64,000 nt of DNA from JASHVB01 sp035523995 (GCA_035523995.1 DATKPQ010000179.1:38013-102012), one strand, 5' to 3'. Counted from the first letter of the stretch, positions 45,930-55,071 are shown. Notes: a model not told the origin generated them from the sequence alone. Numbers and translations are program-made.

Positions 45930-47357
45930 TTAGATCCGCACCACCGCGTTTACCGCGGCCTCGGTCTTCGGCAGGCTGGCCAGTTCCGCAAGTGTGATCG
46001 GTTTGATGGGCGGGCGGAGGCGGTAATAGCCGACCTGAGCCGGCGTCACGCCGCGCGCCCGGGCGATCAGTTCGGTGACCGTCAGGCCGCACAGCCGGCC
46101 CTGGCACGGGCCCATGCCGCAGCGCAGGAACGACTTCATCTGGTTCGGCCCCTGGCAACCGAGCCCGACCGTATCGAGGATCTGCTGCGCGGTGACTTCC
46201 TCGCAGCGGCACACCAGCGTGTCGCCCGTCGGCACGCGATGCTCCTGCCGCGGGCGATGCAGTCGATCGAGGAAGTCTCGGCCCTTGGCGAACCGCTGGA
46301 CCGCCTGCCGGCAAGCGGCTGCCTCGGCGTCGCGCCTTGCCGCATCGATGCAGCCCAGGCGCCACGCCGCATCGAGCGCTGCCAGCCGGCCGTGTTCCGC
46401 CGCGATCCCGGCGCCGCCAATGCCGGCGCCGTCGCCCGCAATGGCAACGCCTTCAACGTTGCTCGCACCCCAGGCGTCCACCTCAGGCACAAAGCAGAGC
46501 AAGGTGTCCTGCCACACCTGCCGGCAACCGATCGCATTGGCGAGGTTCAGGTTCGGCACCACGCCCTGATGCAGCAGTACAATATCCGCCTCGATGCATC
46601 GCTCTGCCGCATGGCCGGACTGGTAGGCAACCGCCTGGGCGCGGTCCTCGCCCAGCACGCGCAGGGAACGCACGTCGCGGATCACCGGTACGCGGCGGCC
46701 CACCTCGCGCCGCAAGGCCACCCCGGCGCGCAGGTAGGCAGAGGTGAGAAAGGCCGGAAGCTGCGTCAACGCGGCGCGCCAGTTCTCGCGCGGCGTGGTG
46801 TCCAGCAGCGCGGCGACAGGAGCCCCGGCGCGCGCATACTGTGCGGCGATCAGCCAGAGCAATGGGCCGGTACCAGCCAGGACAACGCGTCCCGCGGCCA
46901 CCATGCCGCAGGATTTCAGCAGGATCTGCGCAGCCCCGGCGGTCATGACACCGGGTAGCGTCCAGCCAGGAATTGGAAACGGCCGTTCCATCGCTCCGGT
47001 GGCAAGGATCACTCGGTCGGCGCAGAAGAGTTGCGCAACGCCGGCGACGGAGACGCCGATCTCGTTGCCGTGCGAGACGCTCCACACTGTCGCACCGGGG
47101 ACATACTGGGCTTTGCTGGCGCGGAAGCCGGCGACCAGATCGGCGCCGCGCCAATAATCCGCGCCCAGTACGGCCTGATCGCGTACCGGCGTCTCGGTGA
47201 TCGCACGATAAATCTGTCCGCCCGGCGCCCATTGCTCATCCAGCAGCACGGTGTCCACACCCAACCGATCCGCGGTGCTTGCGGCGGCAAGCCCGGCCGG
47301 GCCGCCACCGATCACCGCAAGCTGGTAGTGTGGCTTGATGCTGGACGGCGCATTCAT
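45930..47357 (-). CDS. FAD oxidoreductase with BFD-like [2Fe-2S] domain (HcnB/OoxA-type subunit)
   Basis: 475 aa. The N-terminal FAD/NAD(P) domain has AVIGGGPAGLAAA and LDEQWAPGGQIYR; the middle has VILATGAMERPFPIPGW and a second nucleotide site VVLAGTGPLLWLIA; the C-terminus has a BFD-like iron–sulfur domain with CRCEE and CGMGPCQGRLCG. This is the layout of the alpha subunits of hydrogen cyanide synthase (HcnB), opine oxidase and D-hydroxyproline dehydrogenase. The ATG at 47357 overlaps the preceding small ferredoxin gene by 4 bp (ATGA). With the two upstream genes it forms a three-subunit amine or amino-acid dehydrogenase. Confidence 0.9.
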   Translation of the reverse strand: MNAPSSIKPHYQLAVIGGGPAGLAAASTADRLGVDTVLLDEQWAPGGQIYRAITETPVRDQAVLGADYWRGADLVAGFRASKAQYVPGATVWSVSHGNEIGVSVAGVAQLFCADRVILATGAMERPFPIPGWTLPGVMTAGAAQILLKSCGMVAAGRVVLAGTGPLLWLIAAQYARAGAPVAALLDTTPRENWRAALTQLPAFLTSAYLRAGVALRREVGRRVPVIRDVRSLRVLGEDRAQAVAYQSGHAAERCIEADIVLLHQGVVPNLNLANAIGCRQVWQDTLLCFVPEVDAWGASNVEGVAIAGDGAGIGGAGIAAEHGRLAALDAAWRLGCIDAARRDAEAAACRQAVQRFAKGRDFLDRLHRPRQEHRVPTGDTLVCRCEEVTAQQILDTVGLGCQGPNQMKSFLRCGMGPCQGRLCGLTVTELIARARGVTPAQVGYYRLRPPIKPITLAELASLPKTEAAVNAVVRI

Positions 47358-47650
47358 CGCCCCGCTTCCCGTCGCCCGTTCTGGGTCGCGATCGCCATTC
47401 CCGGCGCCACCCGGATCATGCAGGCCTGGCGGTTGCCAACGCCGTCGATCTCGACCAGGCATTCGAAACAGACACCCATTAGGCAATACGACCCACGCGC
47501 CGCACCCGACACCGGCGTGGTGCGGCATTGGATCCGCCCAGCGGCCAGCAGCACCGCGGCCACGCTGTCGCCCGTGCGCACCGTCACCGGTGTGCCATCG
47601 ATGGACACGGTGATCTCCTCGGCACCGGGATCAGGCAGTCGCCGGAACAT
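47354..47650 (-). CDS. Small [2Fe-2S] subunit of the oxidase (HcnA-like)
   Basis: 98 aa. Ferredoxin-like subunit with cysteines in YCLMGVCFECLV and RQACMI, the four-ligand pattern of HcnA and of the small subunit of hydroxyproline dehydrogenases. Start at ATG 47650, which overlaps the end of the upstream flavoprotein gene by 20 bp; longer in-frame starts add arginine-rich residues without similarity. It probably passes electrons between the two flavin subunits. Confidence 0.88.
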   Translation of the reverse strand: MFRRLPDPGAEEITVSIDGTPVTVRTGDSVAAVLLAAGRIQCRTTPVSGAARGSYCLMGVCFECLVEIDGVGNRQACMIRVAPGMAIATQNGRREAGR

Positions 47651-48761
47651 CGAACCTCCGCGCGCTGAAGGCGCTGAACTCATCCGGAAGCGCGCCCGCC
47701 GCCAGATGCGGCGCCAATGCCAGCGCATGGCTGGCGGCGAGCGTCACGCCGCTATGGCAGGTGATGATGAAGGCGCCCGGGTATAGGTCCGACTGGTCGT
47801 AGATCGGGAACCCGTCCGGCGTCATGACGCGCAAGGCCGCCCAGCTGCGCACCACGTTCAGCCGGCGCAGCAGCGGAAACATCCGCGCGGCGCGGTCGGC
47901 GATCACCGACGTCACCCCTGTGCCGACGGTATCGTCGTGACCAGCCTCTTCCAGCGAGTCGCCCAGCATCACCGTGCCATCGTCGGTCTGCCGCACCGTG
48001 GACACCGGATAGCCCAGGAAAGGGCGAATGCGCTCGGTGACAACGATCTGGCCGCGCTGCGGACGCACCGGAGCGCGTAGTCCCACCATCGGCGCCAGAC
48101 GGGCATTGCCGATGCCCGCGGCCAGCACGACGCGCTGCGCATGCAGCGCGCCGTTCTTGTGACGGAGGCGGAAACCATCGGCCGTGTGGTCGATTTGCTC
48201 TACATGATGCTCCGGCAGGTAGTGCGCCCCACGCTGCTCCATGGCGATATGCAGCGCGCGCAGCAGCCGCAGCGAATTGCAGTGCCCGTCCAGAGGGCAA
48301 TAGCTGCCGCCGGCAACCTCGGGGCCGATCTCCGGCAGCATGCGCGCTACACCCGCATGGTCCAGGATCTCGTAGGAGTACGGCACCATATCCGGCTGGT
48401 TGTGCAGCCGCCGCAACGTGTTGGCGCGTGCTTCCAACTCCCGTTCGGACAGCGCGAGTTGGAATCCGCCCGGCCGCTGGAAGGCGGCATCGACGCCCGT
48501 CTCCTCCCGTAGTTCTGCGGCAAAGCCGGACCACAGATCGGACGAGCGCTTGGTCCATCCGGCATAAGGTGGCATGCCGAGGCCTTTGCTTTGCAGCCAG
48601 ACCAGAGCAAAGTTGCCGCGCGAGGCGCGCCAGGCGATGTCGCCTTCATCCAGGACGGCCACGCGCTGGCCAAGCCGCGCCAGGCCCCAGGCGATGGCCG
48701 AGCCGACCAGACCTCCGCCAACCACCGCGGCGTCATGGGTCGTTGTGCCAGATGCCGTCAT
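47631..48761 (-). CDS. FAD-dependent amino-acid oxidase-type subunit (DAO family, HcnC/OoxB-like)
   Basis: 376 aa. DAO-family flavoprotein: AAVVGGGLVGSAIAWGLARLG at the N-terminus, WRASRGNFALVW near residue 42 for FAD contact, PQRGQIVVTERI, and a C-terminal GVTLAASHALALAPHLA segment. This is the substrate-oxidising subunit of the three-gene set; homologous sets oxidise glycine (HCN synthase), opines or D-hydroxyproline. Substrate cannot be fixed from sequence. First gene of the overlapping trio on the minus strand; the periplasmic binding protein gene lies 263 bp upstream. Confidence 0.88.
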   Translation of the reverse strand: MTASGTTTHDAAVVGGGLVGSAIAWGLARLGQRVAVLDEGDIAWRASRGNFALVWLQSKGLGMPPYAGWTKRSSDLWSGFAAELREETGVDAAFQRPGGFQLALSERELEARANTLRRLHNQPDMVPYSYEILDHAGVARMLPEIGPEVAGGSYCPLDGHCNSLRLLRALHIAMEQRGAHYLPEHHVEQIDHTADGFRLRHKNGALHAQRVVLAAGIGNARLAPMVGLRAPVRPQRGQIVVTERIRPFLGYPVSTVRQTDDGTVMLGDSLEEAGHDDTVGTGVTSVIADRAARMFPLLRRLNVVRSWAALRVMTPDGFPIYDQSDLYPGAFIITCHSGVTLAASHALALAPHLAAGALPDEFSAFSARRFDVPATA

Positions 48762-48987
48762 CGCTGTTCACTGATTGCCGCGGCCGATCAGCAGCGTCAT
48801 GCAACGAAACGTCTCCCAGCCCGACACCCCGCGCGACGCCGCCGCGTGCCGGCCTGGCGATCAAGGCTATCCTATTGCCGCTGGGGGGAGCGCGGTCAAA
48901 TTCCTGCCGAACTGGCTGTCCCAGGCCTGACCAACGGTCACCCAAATTGGCCGATCCGTCTCGATTCGATAGCGTCAAACAGTCGCT

Positions 48988-49014
48988 GGCGGTCGCGATG
49001 GGGTCGCGACCGCC
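48988..49014 (-). terminator. Perfect 11-bp stem hairpin after the binding-protein gene
   Basis: GGCGGTCGCGA (48988–48998) and TCGCGACCGCC (49004–49014) are exact inverse copies around a 5-nt loop. It starts 10 bp after the stop of the minus-strand binding-protein gene. Only a weak T-run follows, so it may end or merely attenuate transcription into the oxidase genes. Confidence 0.65.
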
Positions 49015-49023
49015 CCGCCCGGG

Positions 49024-50247
49024 TCAGACGACCGCGCCGGACAACACCGGACCGAATGGCACGTAGCGCTGGCCGTTGAAGCGGCGCATCTGGGCCTGCT
49101 TGATCAACTGGAAATCGGTGGGACTGGAGTTGAGCGCGACACCAGGGATCAGCATCGGCAGTTGGACGTTACGGAAGTTGGCCGCCTGGGTCATGACATT
49201 CTCGCGAGTCAGATTGTCACCGCACTGCGTCAGAATCCGCACGGTCGTGTCGGCGATCGAATAACCGTAGACGGTCTGGTTATCGGTCTTGTCGCCGTTC
49301 GGGTAGTACTTGTCCATGAACGCGAGCCATTGCTTGTAGCCCGCGTCATCGAGCCATTGCGGATCGGTCGCGTCCTTGAAGGACGTGTCGCTGATGATCC
49401 CCTTCGCGTTCTCCAGACCGGCCGGCTTCAAGGTAACGCCGACGGACGAGGCAATGCCGTTGAGGATATGCAGCGGCTTCCACTCAATTTGCGCCACCTT
49501 CTTAATTGCCTGGGCGCCGAACTTGGGAATCGCGATCGTGATGAGGACATCGCAGCCGGCGGCTTGCAACTCGACAATCTGCGAGTCGACGGTCGCGTCC
49601 GTGCTTTCATAACTGGCCTTGGCTGTGATCATCGACGCGGCCTTGCTGCCAAGCCCGTCAACCACCCCCTTCAAGTAGTCCTTGCCGAAATCGTCGTTCT
49701 GATAGAGCACGCCGATCTTGGCATCGGGTTTGTTCTTCAGGAGGTATGCCGCGTAGATGTGCCCCTCCGCCTGGTAGCTGATGAAAAAGCCCATCGTCCA
49801 GGGGTGCCCCTTGGGGTCGTTCCATTTGCTGGCGCCCGTGCCGGGGAACAATTGCGGCACGTGCTTTTCGTTCAGGTAGTGCCAGACCGCTGTGTTGGTT
49901 GGGGTCCCGATCGAACCGGACAGCAGCAGGACGTGGTCCTCTTCCACCAGCCTGCGAGTCATCTCGACCGTCTTCGGTGGCGAGTAGGAGTCATCATAGG
50001 AAATCCACGTGATCTTACGCCCGTTCACTCCGCCCTGAGCGTTGATCATCTTGAAATAGGCTTGCATGGACAGCGGAATTGGACTGGCGTTCGCCAGCGG
50101 CCCGCTATAGGGGCCGGTATTGCCGATCTTGATCTCGGTGTCGCTGACGCCTGGCCCATATTGCGTGGCGGCACGAGCAGGAATCGCAGCAAGGGCAAGC
50201 GCCCCCGGTGCGGCGGCAAGGACCGTCCGTCGTGTCAGCTTTGTCAT
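49024..50247 (-). CDS. Periplasmic ABC substrate-binding protein, Leu/Ile/Val type
   Basis: 407 aa. Type I periplasmic binding protein of the branched-chain amino acid family (IKIGNTGPYSGPLANASP, GGVNGRKITWISYDDSYSPPKTVEMTRRLVEED, DFGKDYLKGV). The N-terminus TRRTVLAAAPGALALAAIPARA is a twin-arginine-style signal. ATG 50247 is preceded by AGGGAG with 6-nt spacing. No permease or ATPase genes are nearby, so it is an orphan binding protein. Its position upstream of the oxidase trio suggests that both deal with the same amino-acid-like compound (inference). A TTGACA match lies on the minus strand at 50286–50281, without a clear −10. Confidence 0.88.
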   Translation of the reverse strand: MTKLTRRTVLAAAPGALALAAIPARAATQYGPGVSDTEIKIGNTGPYSGPLANASPIPLSMQAYFKMINAQGGVNGRKITWISYDDSYSPPKTVEMTRRLVEEDHVLLLSGSIGTPTNTAVWHYLNEKHVPQLFPGTGASKWNDPKGHPWTMGFFISYQAEGHIYAAYLLKNKPDAKIGVLYQNDDFGKDYLKGVVDGLGSKAASMITAKASYESTDATVDSQIVELQAAGCDVLITIAIPKFGAQAIKKVAQIEWKPLHILNGIASSVGVTLKPAGLENAKGIISDTSFKDATDPQWLDDAGYKQWLAFMDKYYPNGDKTDNQTVYGYSIADTTVRILTQCGDNLTRENVMTQAANFRNVQLPMLIPGVALNSSPTDFQLIKQAQMRRFNGQRYVPFGPVLSGAVV

Positions 50248-50558
50248 TGGTAGCTCCCTGTTGTGTGGCCGTACGTTTGTTGTCAAGTCTAACGGCTTCT
50301 TGCCCCTGGCCTCGCCCGGCGCGGGCAGGGTGAGCGCAGCATGATCCTGCAGTGCACACTTGCCAAGCAGTTTCGCAGGTGGGAATTGGCTGGACCGGCG
50401 GCCCGATGGTCGTCCGCTGAAGGAGGCTGCGGGCTAATGCCGTATCGTGGAAAGCCGAACGTCTCCGTGTGGCCAGGTCCGAACTTCTCAGTCCTTCGAG
50501 AATGTCCGCCCGTGGGCGATAACCGAGATTGAAACTGATCCCGCTGGGAGCTTTTGCC
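50248..50558. other. Divergent intergenic region
   Basis: Separates the binding-protein gene (minus) from the enoyl-CoA hydratase gene (plus). It contains the TTGACA-like element noted for the minus gene and GGGAG at 50546–50550 for the plus gene. No other feature recognised. Confidence 0.5.
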
Positions 50559-51407
50559 ATGGCATTGCAACACGACCGCGACCGCCTCGACTTCGCCGCC
50601 TACCAGCCCAAGCACTTCGTGTGGTCGTTGGACGGCAAGGTCGCCACCATCACCTTGAACCGGCCGGAACGGAAGAATCCGCTCACGTTCGATTCCTATG
50701 CCGAGTTGCGCGACACTTTTCGCGCCTTGCTTTATGCTGACGCGGTAAAGGCTGTGGTCATCACCGGCGCCGGCGGCAATTTCTGCTCCGGTGGCGACGT
50801 GCATCAGATCATCGGTCCGCTGGTCCGCATGCAGGAAGCCGGCGACATGCAGGGCCTGCTGGACTTCACCCGCATGACCGGCGACTTGGTGAAGGCGATG
50901 CGCTCATGTCCGCAGGTGATCGTCGCGGCGATCGACGGCGTGTGTGCCGGCGCCGGAGCGATCCTCGCGATGGCATCCGACCTGCGCCTGGGCACATCGG
51001 ACAGCAAGGTGGCGTTCCTGTTTACCCGCGTGGGCCTGGCCGGGGCGGACATGGGCGCCTGCAACATCCTGCCGCGCATCATCGGCGCCGGCCGCGCCGC
51101 CGACTTGCTCTATACCGGCCGCGCGATGAACGGCACGGAAGCCGAGCGCTGGGGCTTCTACAACCGCTTGTGCGAGCCGCAGCGCGTGCTGGCAGAAGCG
51201 CAGGAGCTTGCCGCGTCGCTGGCTGCCGGCCCCACCTTCGCGCACGCCATGACCAAGCGCTGCCTGCACCAGGAATGGAGCATGTCCATCGACGCAGCAA
51301 TCGAGGCGGAAGCCCAGGCCCAGGCGATCTGCATGCAGACCAAGGATTACGGCCGCGCCTATCGCGCCTTCGCCGATAAGCGGCAGCCGGTCTTCCAGGG
51401 CAATTGA
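50559..51407 (+). CDS. Enoyl-CoA hydratase/isomerase family protein
   Basis: 282 aa crotonase-fold protein. Seen: VATITLNRPERKNPLTFDSY, VVITGAGGNFCSGGDVHQI (first oxyanion segment), AAIDGVCAGAGAILAMASDLRLG (second oxyanion segment), VGLAGADMGACNILPRIIG. The hydratase Glu of the usual GxxPE segment is not obvious; ADMG occupies that place, so the reaction may differ from simple hydration. ATG 50559 follows GGGAG by 8 nt; the longer frame from 50529 lacks support. No fatty-acid genes next to it. Confidence 0.88.
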   Translation: MALQHDRDRLDFAAYQPKHFVWSLDGKVATITLNRPERKNPLTFDSYAELRDTFRALLYADAVKAVVITGAGGNFCSGGDVHQIIGPLVRMQEAGDMQGLLDFTRMTGDLVKAMRSCPQVIVAAIDGVCAGAGAILAMASDLRLGTSDSKVAFLFTRVGLAGADMGACNILPRIIGAGRAADLLYTGRAMNGTEAERWGFYNRLCEPQRVLAEAQELAASLAAGPTFAHAMTKRCLHQEWSMSIDAAIEAEAQAQAICMQTKDYGRAYRAFADKRQPVFQGN

Positions 51408-51505
51408 GCATGCTGCTGAGGCTTTTATGCGCAATAGCGGCAGAAGCCGATACCCAGACTCATGGAAGCGCGGCCAAGCATGGGAGCGCGGCACAGCCCG
51501 CCCAA

Positions 51506-51617
51506 TGTCATTGTGAGGAGCGAAGCGACGAAGCAACCCCGATCGTATAGGCGCACGAATGTTCCGGAGTGCCTTCCAGAAAAGGACCGGTCCGTCGCTT
51601 CCCTCTTCGCACTGACA
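51506..51617. repeat. Degenerate palindromic repeat
   Basis: Left arm 51506–51540 (TGTCATTGTGAGGAGCGAAG then GAAGCAACC) is well kept; the right arm, about 51590–51617 (TCCGTCGCTTCCCTCTTCGC), is degraded. Same family as the other TCATTGCGAG repeats. Confidence 0.65.
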
Positions 51618-51676
51618 CGGCGCGCGTGACTAACGCTTCACCGACCGTGGACCCGAGTGTCAGGAACAGCAGCGTC

Positions 51677-52345
51677 ATGGCCGTGAAAGCCTTTGTCTCA
51701 TGGAGTTCCGGCAAGGACAGCGCCTTTGCCCTCACCGAGATGCGGCGCAGCGGGATGGCCGAGATCGTCGGCGTTCTGACCACGCTGAACGAAGCCTACG
51801 ACCGTGTGGCGATGCATGGCGTGCGCAACAGCTTGCTCGACCGCCAGACCGCCGCGCTCGGCCTGCCGTGCCTGAAGGTTCCGCTCCCGAATCCGTGCCC
51901 CATGGCGGCGTACGAGGCGCGCATGGCCGAGGCGAGCGCAACGATGAAAGCGCAGGGCGTAAACCACGTCGTATTCGGCGATCTGTTCTTGGAAGACGTG
52001 CGCGCCTATCGCGAGGCGAACCTCGCGAGGGTCGGCATGACCGGTCTGTTTCCTCTGTGGGGACGCGACACGCGGGCGCTGGCAGAGGAGATGATCGCGG
52101 AAGGTCTCGTCGCCTACGTCGCCTGTCTGGATCCGAAAAAGCTGGATCGCAGTTTTGCCGGCCGCCGTTTCGACCGCAGTTTCCTCGCCGGCCTGCCGCC
52201 GGCGATCGACCCGTGCGGCGAGCGCGGCGAATTCCACACCGCCGTCACCGCCGGCCCAATGTTCCGCGCGCCGATCGCCGTGACGGTCGGCGAGGTGGTG
52301 GAACGCGACGCCTTTGTGTTCACGGACATCATCCCGGCCGAGTGA
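51677..52345 (+). CDS. Dph6-like ATP-pyrophosphatase (adenine nucleotide alpha-hydrolase fold)
   Basis: 222 aa. N-type ATP-pyrophosphatase with the P-loop FVSWSSGKDSAFAL, followed by VGVLTTLNEAYDRVAMHGVR and the FGDLFLEDVRAYRE segment typical of the Dph6/DUF71 family. In archaea and eukaryotes this family amidates diphthine on EF2; bacteria lack diphthamide, so the bacterial role is unknown, probably ATP-dependent amidation of another acid. ATG 51677 is chosen; the frame extends to 51569 without similarity. It converges on the broken MFS gene, with a palindromic repeat between. Confidence 0.85.
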   Translation: MAVKAFVSWSSGKDSAFALTEMRRSGMAEIVGVLTTLNEAYDRVAMHGVRNSLLDRQTAALGLPCLKVPLPNPCPMAAYEARMAEASATMKAQGVNHVVFGDLFLEDVRAYREANLARVGMTGLFPLWGRDTRALAEEMIAEGLVAYVACLDPKKLDRSFAGRRFDRSFLAGLPPAIDPCGERGEFHTAVTAGPMFRAPIAVTVGEVVERDAFVFTDIIPAE

Positions 52346-52370
52346 CGACACCGACCGATCGGCGGCACCA

Positions 52371-52454
52371 TGTCATTGCGAGCGCAGCGAAGCAATCTCG
52401 GTCGGTCTATCCCGCGCCGCTTGATCCGGGTTGCTTCGCTTCGCTCGCAATGAC
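52371..52454. repeat. Palindromic intergenic repeat
   Basis: Left arm from 52371 (TGTCATTGCGAGCGCAGCGA then AGCAATC) and right arm 52428–52454 (GGTTGCTTCGCTTCGCTCGC then AATGACA) are inverse copies around a ~28-nt loop. Between two convergent genes. Confidence 0.85.
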
Positions 52455-52492
52455 ATCAAGGGACGCGGGCAGCAAGCGTCGGAGTCAGTAGA

Positions 52493-53869
52493 CTAGACGG
52501 TGGCAGCTTCTGCGGTGATCTCGCCCCCGTCGTTGTTCAGTTCCTCGAGCGAACGGCCCGCCGTCTCGGGGATCAGCAGCGCCGTCAGCACCGCACCCAG
52601 GAGCGAAAAGCCAGCCATGGTATAAATCGCGCCGACAACACCGGTCTGCGCGAACACGAGCGGGAACAGGAAGGCCGTGATCGACGCGCCAATCCGCCCA
52701 CCCGCGACTGAGATCGCCTGACCGATGGTTCGGACACGTGTCGGCGCCAGTTCCACGCCAAGAATGCCGGTGCCGCTGACGATGTTCGGGCCGGAAAGGG
52801 CGAGCGTGCAGAGCCCGTACAGGACGAAGCCGAGCGCGGGCATTGCCAACACGGCATCGTGCAGGGACGCGAACAGGAACAGCATGATCCCGGCCCCCAG
52901 GAAGCCCAGGGACTGCAGCGGCTTGCGGCCGATCCGGTCGATCAGCACGGTGGCGGCGATCAGCGCGCCGGGGAGGCCGAAGAACACATGCATGCCGATC
53001 GCGAAGGTCGTGCCCGAGATGCCGAGACCCTTCGCGATCAAGGATGGACCGAACAGCGTGCCAGAATAGGCAACGATGTCGAACACCATCCACAGCAGCG
53101 CGGTGGCGAAGATCGGTCGGGCGTGGCGTGCGAAGACCTCGGAGAAGCTCCGTTCGTCCCGGCGCGGCAGCAGCGCCGCCGGCTCGCCGCTGACCTGTCG
53201 CACGACCGCGGCCGCGCCCTCGGCGTCATCCGTCAAGCGCGCCAGATAGCGCGCGGTTTCCGGCATTCTGCGACGCAGATAAAGCACTGACAGCGCGGGC
53301 ACCGCGCCGAAAGCGAGAACGATGCGCCACACCAGGGCAGGTGCCACACCGGCGCTTTCCAGGCAGAGGGTGAGCAGGGCCGCCGTCAGCGCACCTGACT
53401 ACCACATCACCCCGAAGCCGATGCCGATCTTCCGGCCGCGGTCACGCCGATTGGCATGTTCGGCCATGATGGTGGGAGACAGCACGTAGTCGGCGCCGAC
53501 ACCGATGCCGAGAATGACGCGCACCGCGATCAGCGACCAAATGCTGCCGGCGAAAACCTGCGCGATGGCAGCGATGGCCATGAGCGTCACGTCGATTCCA
53601 TAGAATTTCTTGCGACCGCGCTGAGCGAGGAATCCGAACAGCAGGGCGCCGAATGCGGCGCCTACGAGCGCCGAGCCGGCCAGCCCGGCACCCTGAATCG
53701 AACTGACGCGCGCAACGCCGAAGGAACTCAGTACCAGCGGCAGGACGATGCCAATCGAGGAAAGGTCGTAACCGTCGGCGAACACACCCATGCCGGTCGT
53801 GAAGACAGCGAGCCAATGGAAGCGTTTAAACGGCTGTTCATCGAGCTGCCTGAAGGAGAGAGCGGTCAA
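52493..53869 (-). pseudogene. MFS transporter interrupted by one in-frame amber codon
   Basis: The gene reads in a single frame from ATG 53869 to a stop at 52493, except for a TAG at 53401–53399. Before it: residues 1–156 with four to five membrane helices and the loop motif FLAQRGRKKF; after it the same frame continues SGALTAALLTLCLESAGVAP, ALVWRIVLAFGAVPALS and YLRRRMPETARYLARL, then IDRIGRKPLQ, ending after helix 12 at TAEAATV. The protein would be ~458 aa, a sugar-porter/phosphate-symporter-like MFS. The amber falls where related proteins read GxMWxxGAL, in the fifth helix. Either a true nonsense mutation, a suppressed codon or a base-call error. Neither half alone should transport. Confidence 0.85.
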
Positions 53870-53986
53870 CGCAGGACACTCCGGTCGTCAATGGAGACAA
53901 CCGCCCTAGCAAGCCTCGGACGAAACGCGGATGACCTGTTGGTGACGATCTGATGACGCCGCGCAGCCGCCGCACTCGACAATCGT

Positions 53987-54733
53987 TTACCCCGCCATCG
54001 TCAGGCCGCCGCTCACACTCAAAATCTGCGCGGTCACGTAATCCGAACGCGGACCGGCAAAGAATGCGATGGCGTCTGCAACTTCCTGCGCCTTGGCGAT
54101 GCGCCTGAAAGGGATCGCCTTCTCTAGTGCCGCCTTCAGCTTGTCCGGCTGCACCTGGAACAGCGGTGTGTCGGTCGGGCCGGGGCAGACGCAGTTGACC
54201 GTGATGTTGTGCCGCGCAACTTCCCGGGCGAGCGACTTGGTAAAGGCAATGATGCCGCCTTTCGCGGATGCATAGACGGTCTCGCCCAGGCTACCCACAC
54301 GCCCGGCATCGCTGGCGACGTTGACGATCTTGCCATGACCCTGCGCAACCATCGGCGGCAGCAGCTTCTGCGTCAGCCCGATCGGGCCGCGCAGGTTGAT
54401 CGCCAGCACGCGATCGATGAAGTCAGGCGTGTTGTCCAGGAACGGCTGCATGCGGTCCCAGCCGGCGGCATTCACCAGAATATCGACACGCTGATAGCGC
54501 GCCAGCACGGCCTGAGCGCACGCATCGATGGAACCCGGCACGGCGAGGTCCAGGCTGGCATAAATGATTGGCAGGCGTGCGGCCTTCGCCTCGGCTTCCA
54601 CCGCATGCCCGCCGTCGCGATTGACATCGGCAACGATCACCTGTGCGCCGTCGCGGGCAAGTTCCCATGCAGTAGCCATGCCGATCCCAGACGCGCCACC
54701 AGTGACCAGGGCCGTCTTGCCGTCGAGTTGCAT
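53987..54733 (-). CDS. Short-chain dehydrogenase, BadH-like
   Basis: 248 aa SDR. NAD site TGGASGIGMATAWELA, NAAGWDRMQPF, catalytic Ser/Tyr/Lys in SDAGRVGSLGETVYASAKGG, CPGPTDTPLF, and the end SVSGGLTMAG. The phrases NAAGWDxxxPF, CPGPTDT and SVSGGLTM resemble BadH (2-hydroxycyclohexanecarboxyl-CoA dehydrogenase) of anaerobic benzoate breakdown, but ring-degradation partners are not present, so the substrate is open. ATG 54733 is preceded by GAGGAG with 8-nt spacing. It is followed after 117 bp by the broken MFS gene on the same strand. Confidence 0.88.
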   Translation of the reverse strand: MQLDGKTALVTGGASGIGMATAWELARDGAQVIVADVNRDGGHAVEAEAKAARLPIIYASLDLAVPGSIDACAQAVLARYQRVDILVNAAGWDRMQPFLDNTPDFIDRVLAINLRGPIGLTQKLLPPMVAQGHGKIVNVASDAGRVGSLGETVYASAKGGIIAFTKSLAREVARHNITVNCVCPGPTDTPLFQVQPDKLKAALEKAIPFRRIAKAQEVADAIAFFAGPRSDYVTAQILSVSGGLTMAG

Positions 54734-55071
54734 GCGGCGTCTCCTCTGTTGCAACCCCCTGTGCCGGGTGCACGCTTTGGCGATCAGCGCCGGCAAGGGG
54801 ACGATCGCTGGTGAAGATCATGGCGAGCGAAGCGAGGGGTGCCAACCGCTCCTAACGCGGCAGACCCGCACCCACATCAGCGGCCGATGTCCGAAACAGG
54901 CGCGCGTCGAGTGTGGCCATCGTCCCAGGCGCTACCGAAATGCGGCCCGCATCCGACTGATTCACGACGACCTGCTCCCGCCCTACCTTGATCCGTGTGC
55001 GAGTCCGCCAATTCCCCTAGCCGGAAGAATCGGCTACCACGGCATCTTTCCGCACCCGGGGCACGGCCAGA
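54734..55071. other. Divergent intergenic region
   Basis: Between the SDR gene (minus) and the VOC gene (plus). No gene recognised; a short GGCGAGCGAAGCGAGG stretch near 54826 recalls the palindromic repeat arms but is too short to assign. Confidence 0.4.

Noticed and set aside
45930..48761. Calling the oxidase trio hcnABC (cyanide synthesis)
   Set aside because: Architecture alone does not separate cyanide synthase from opine oxidase or hydroxyproline dehydrogenase, and the gene order differs from hcnABC.
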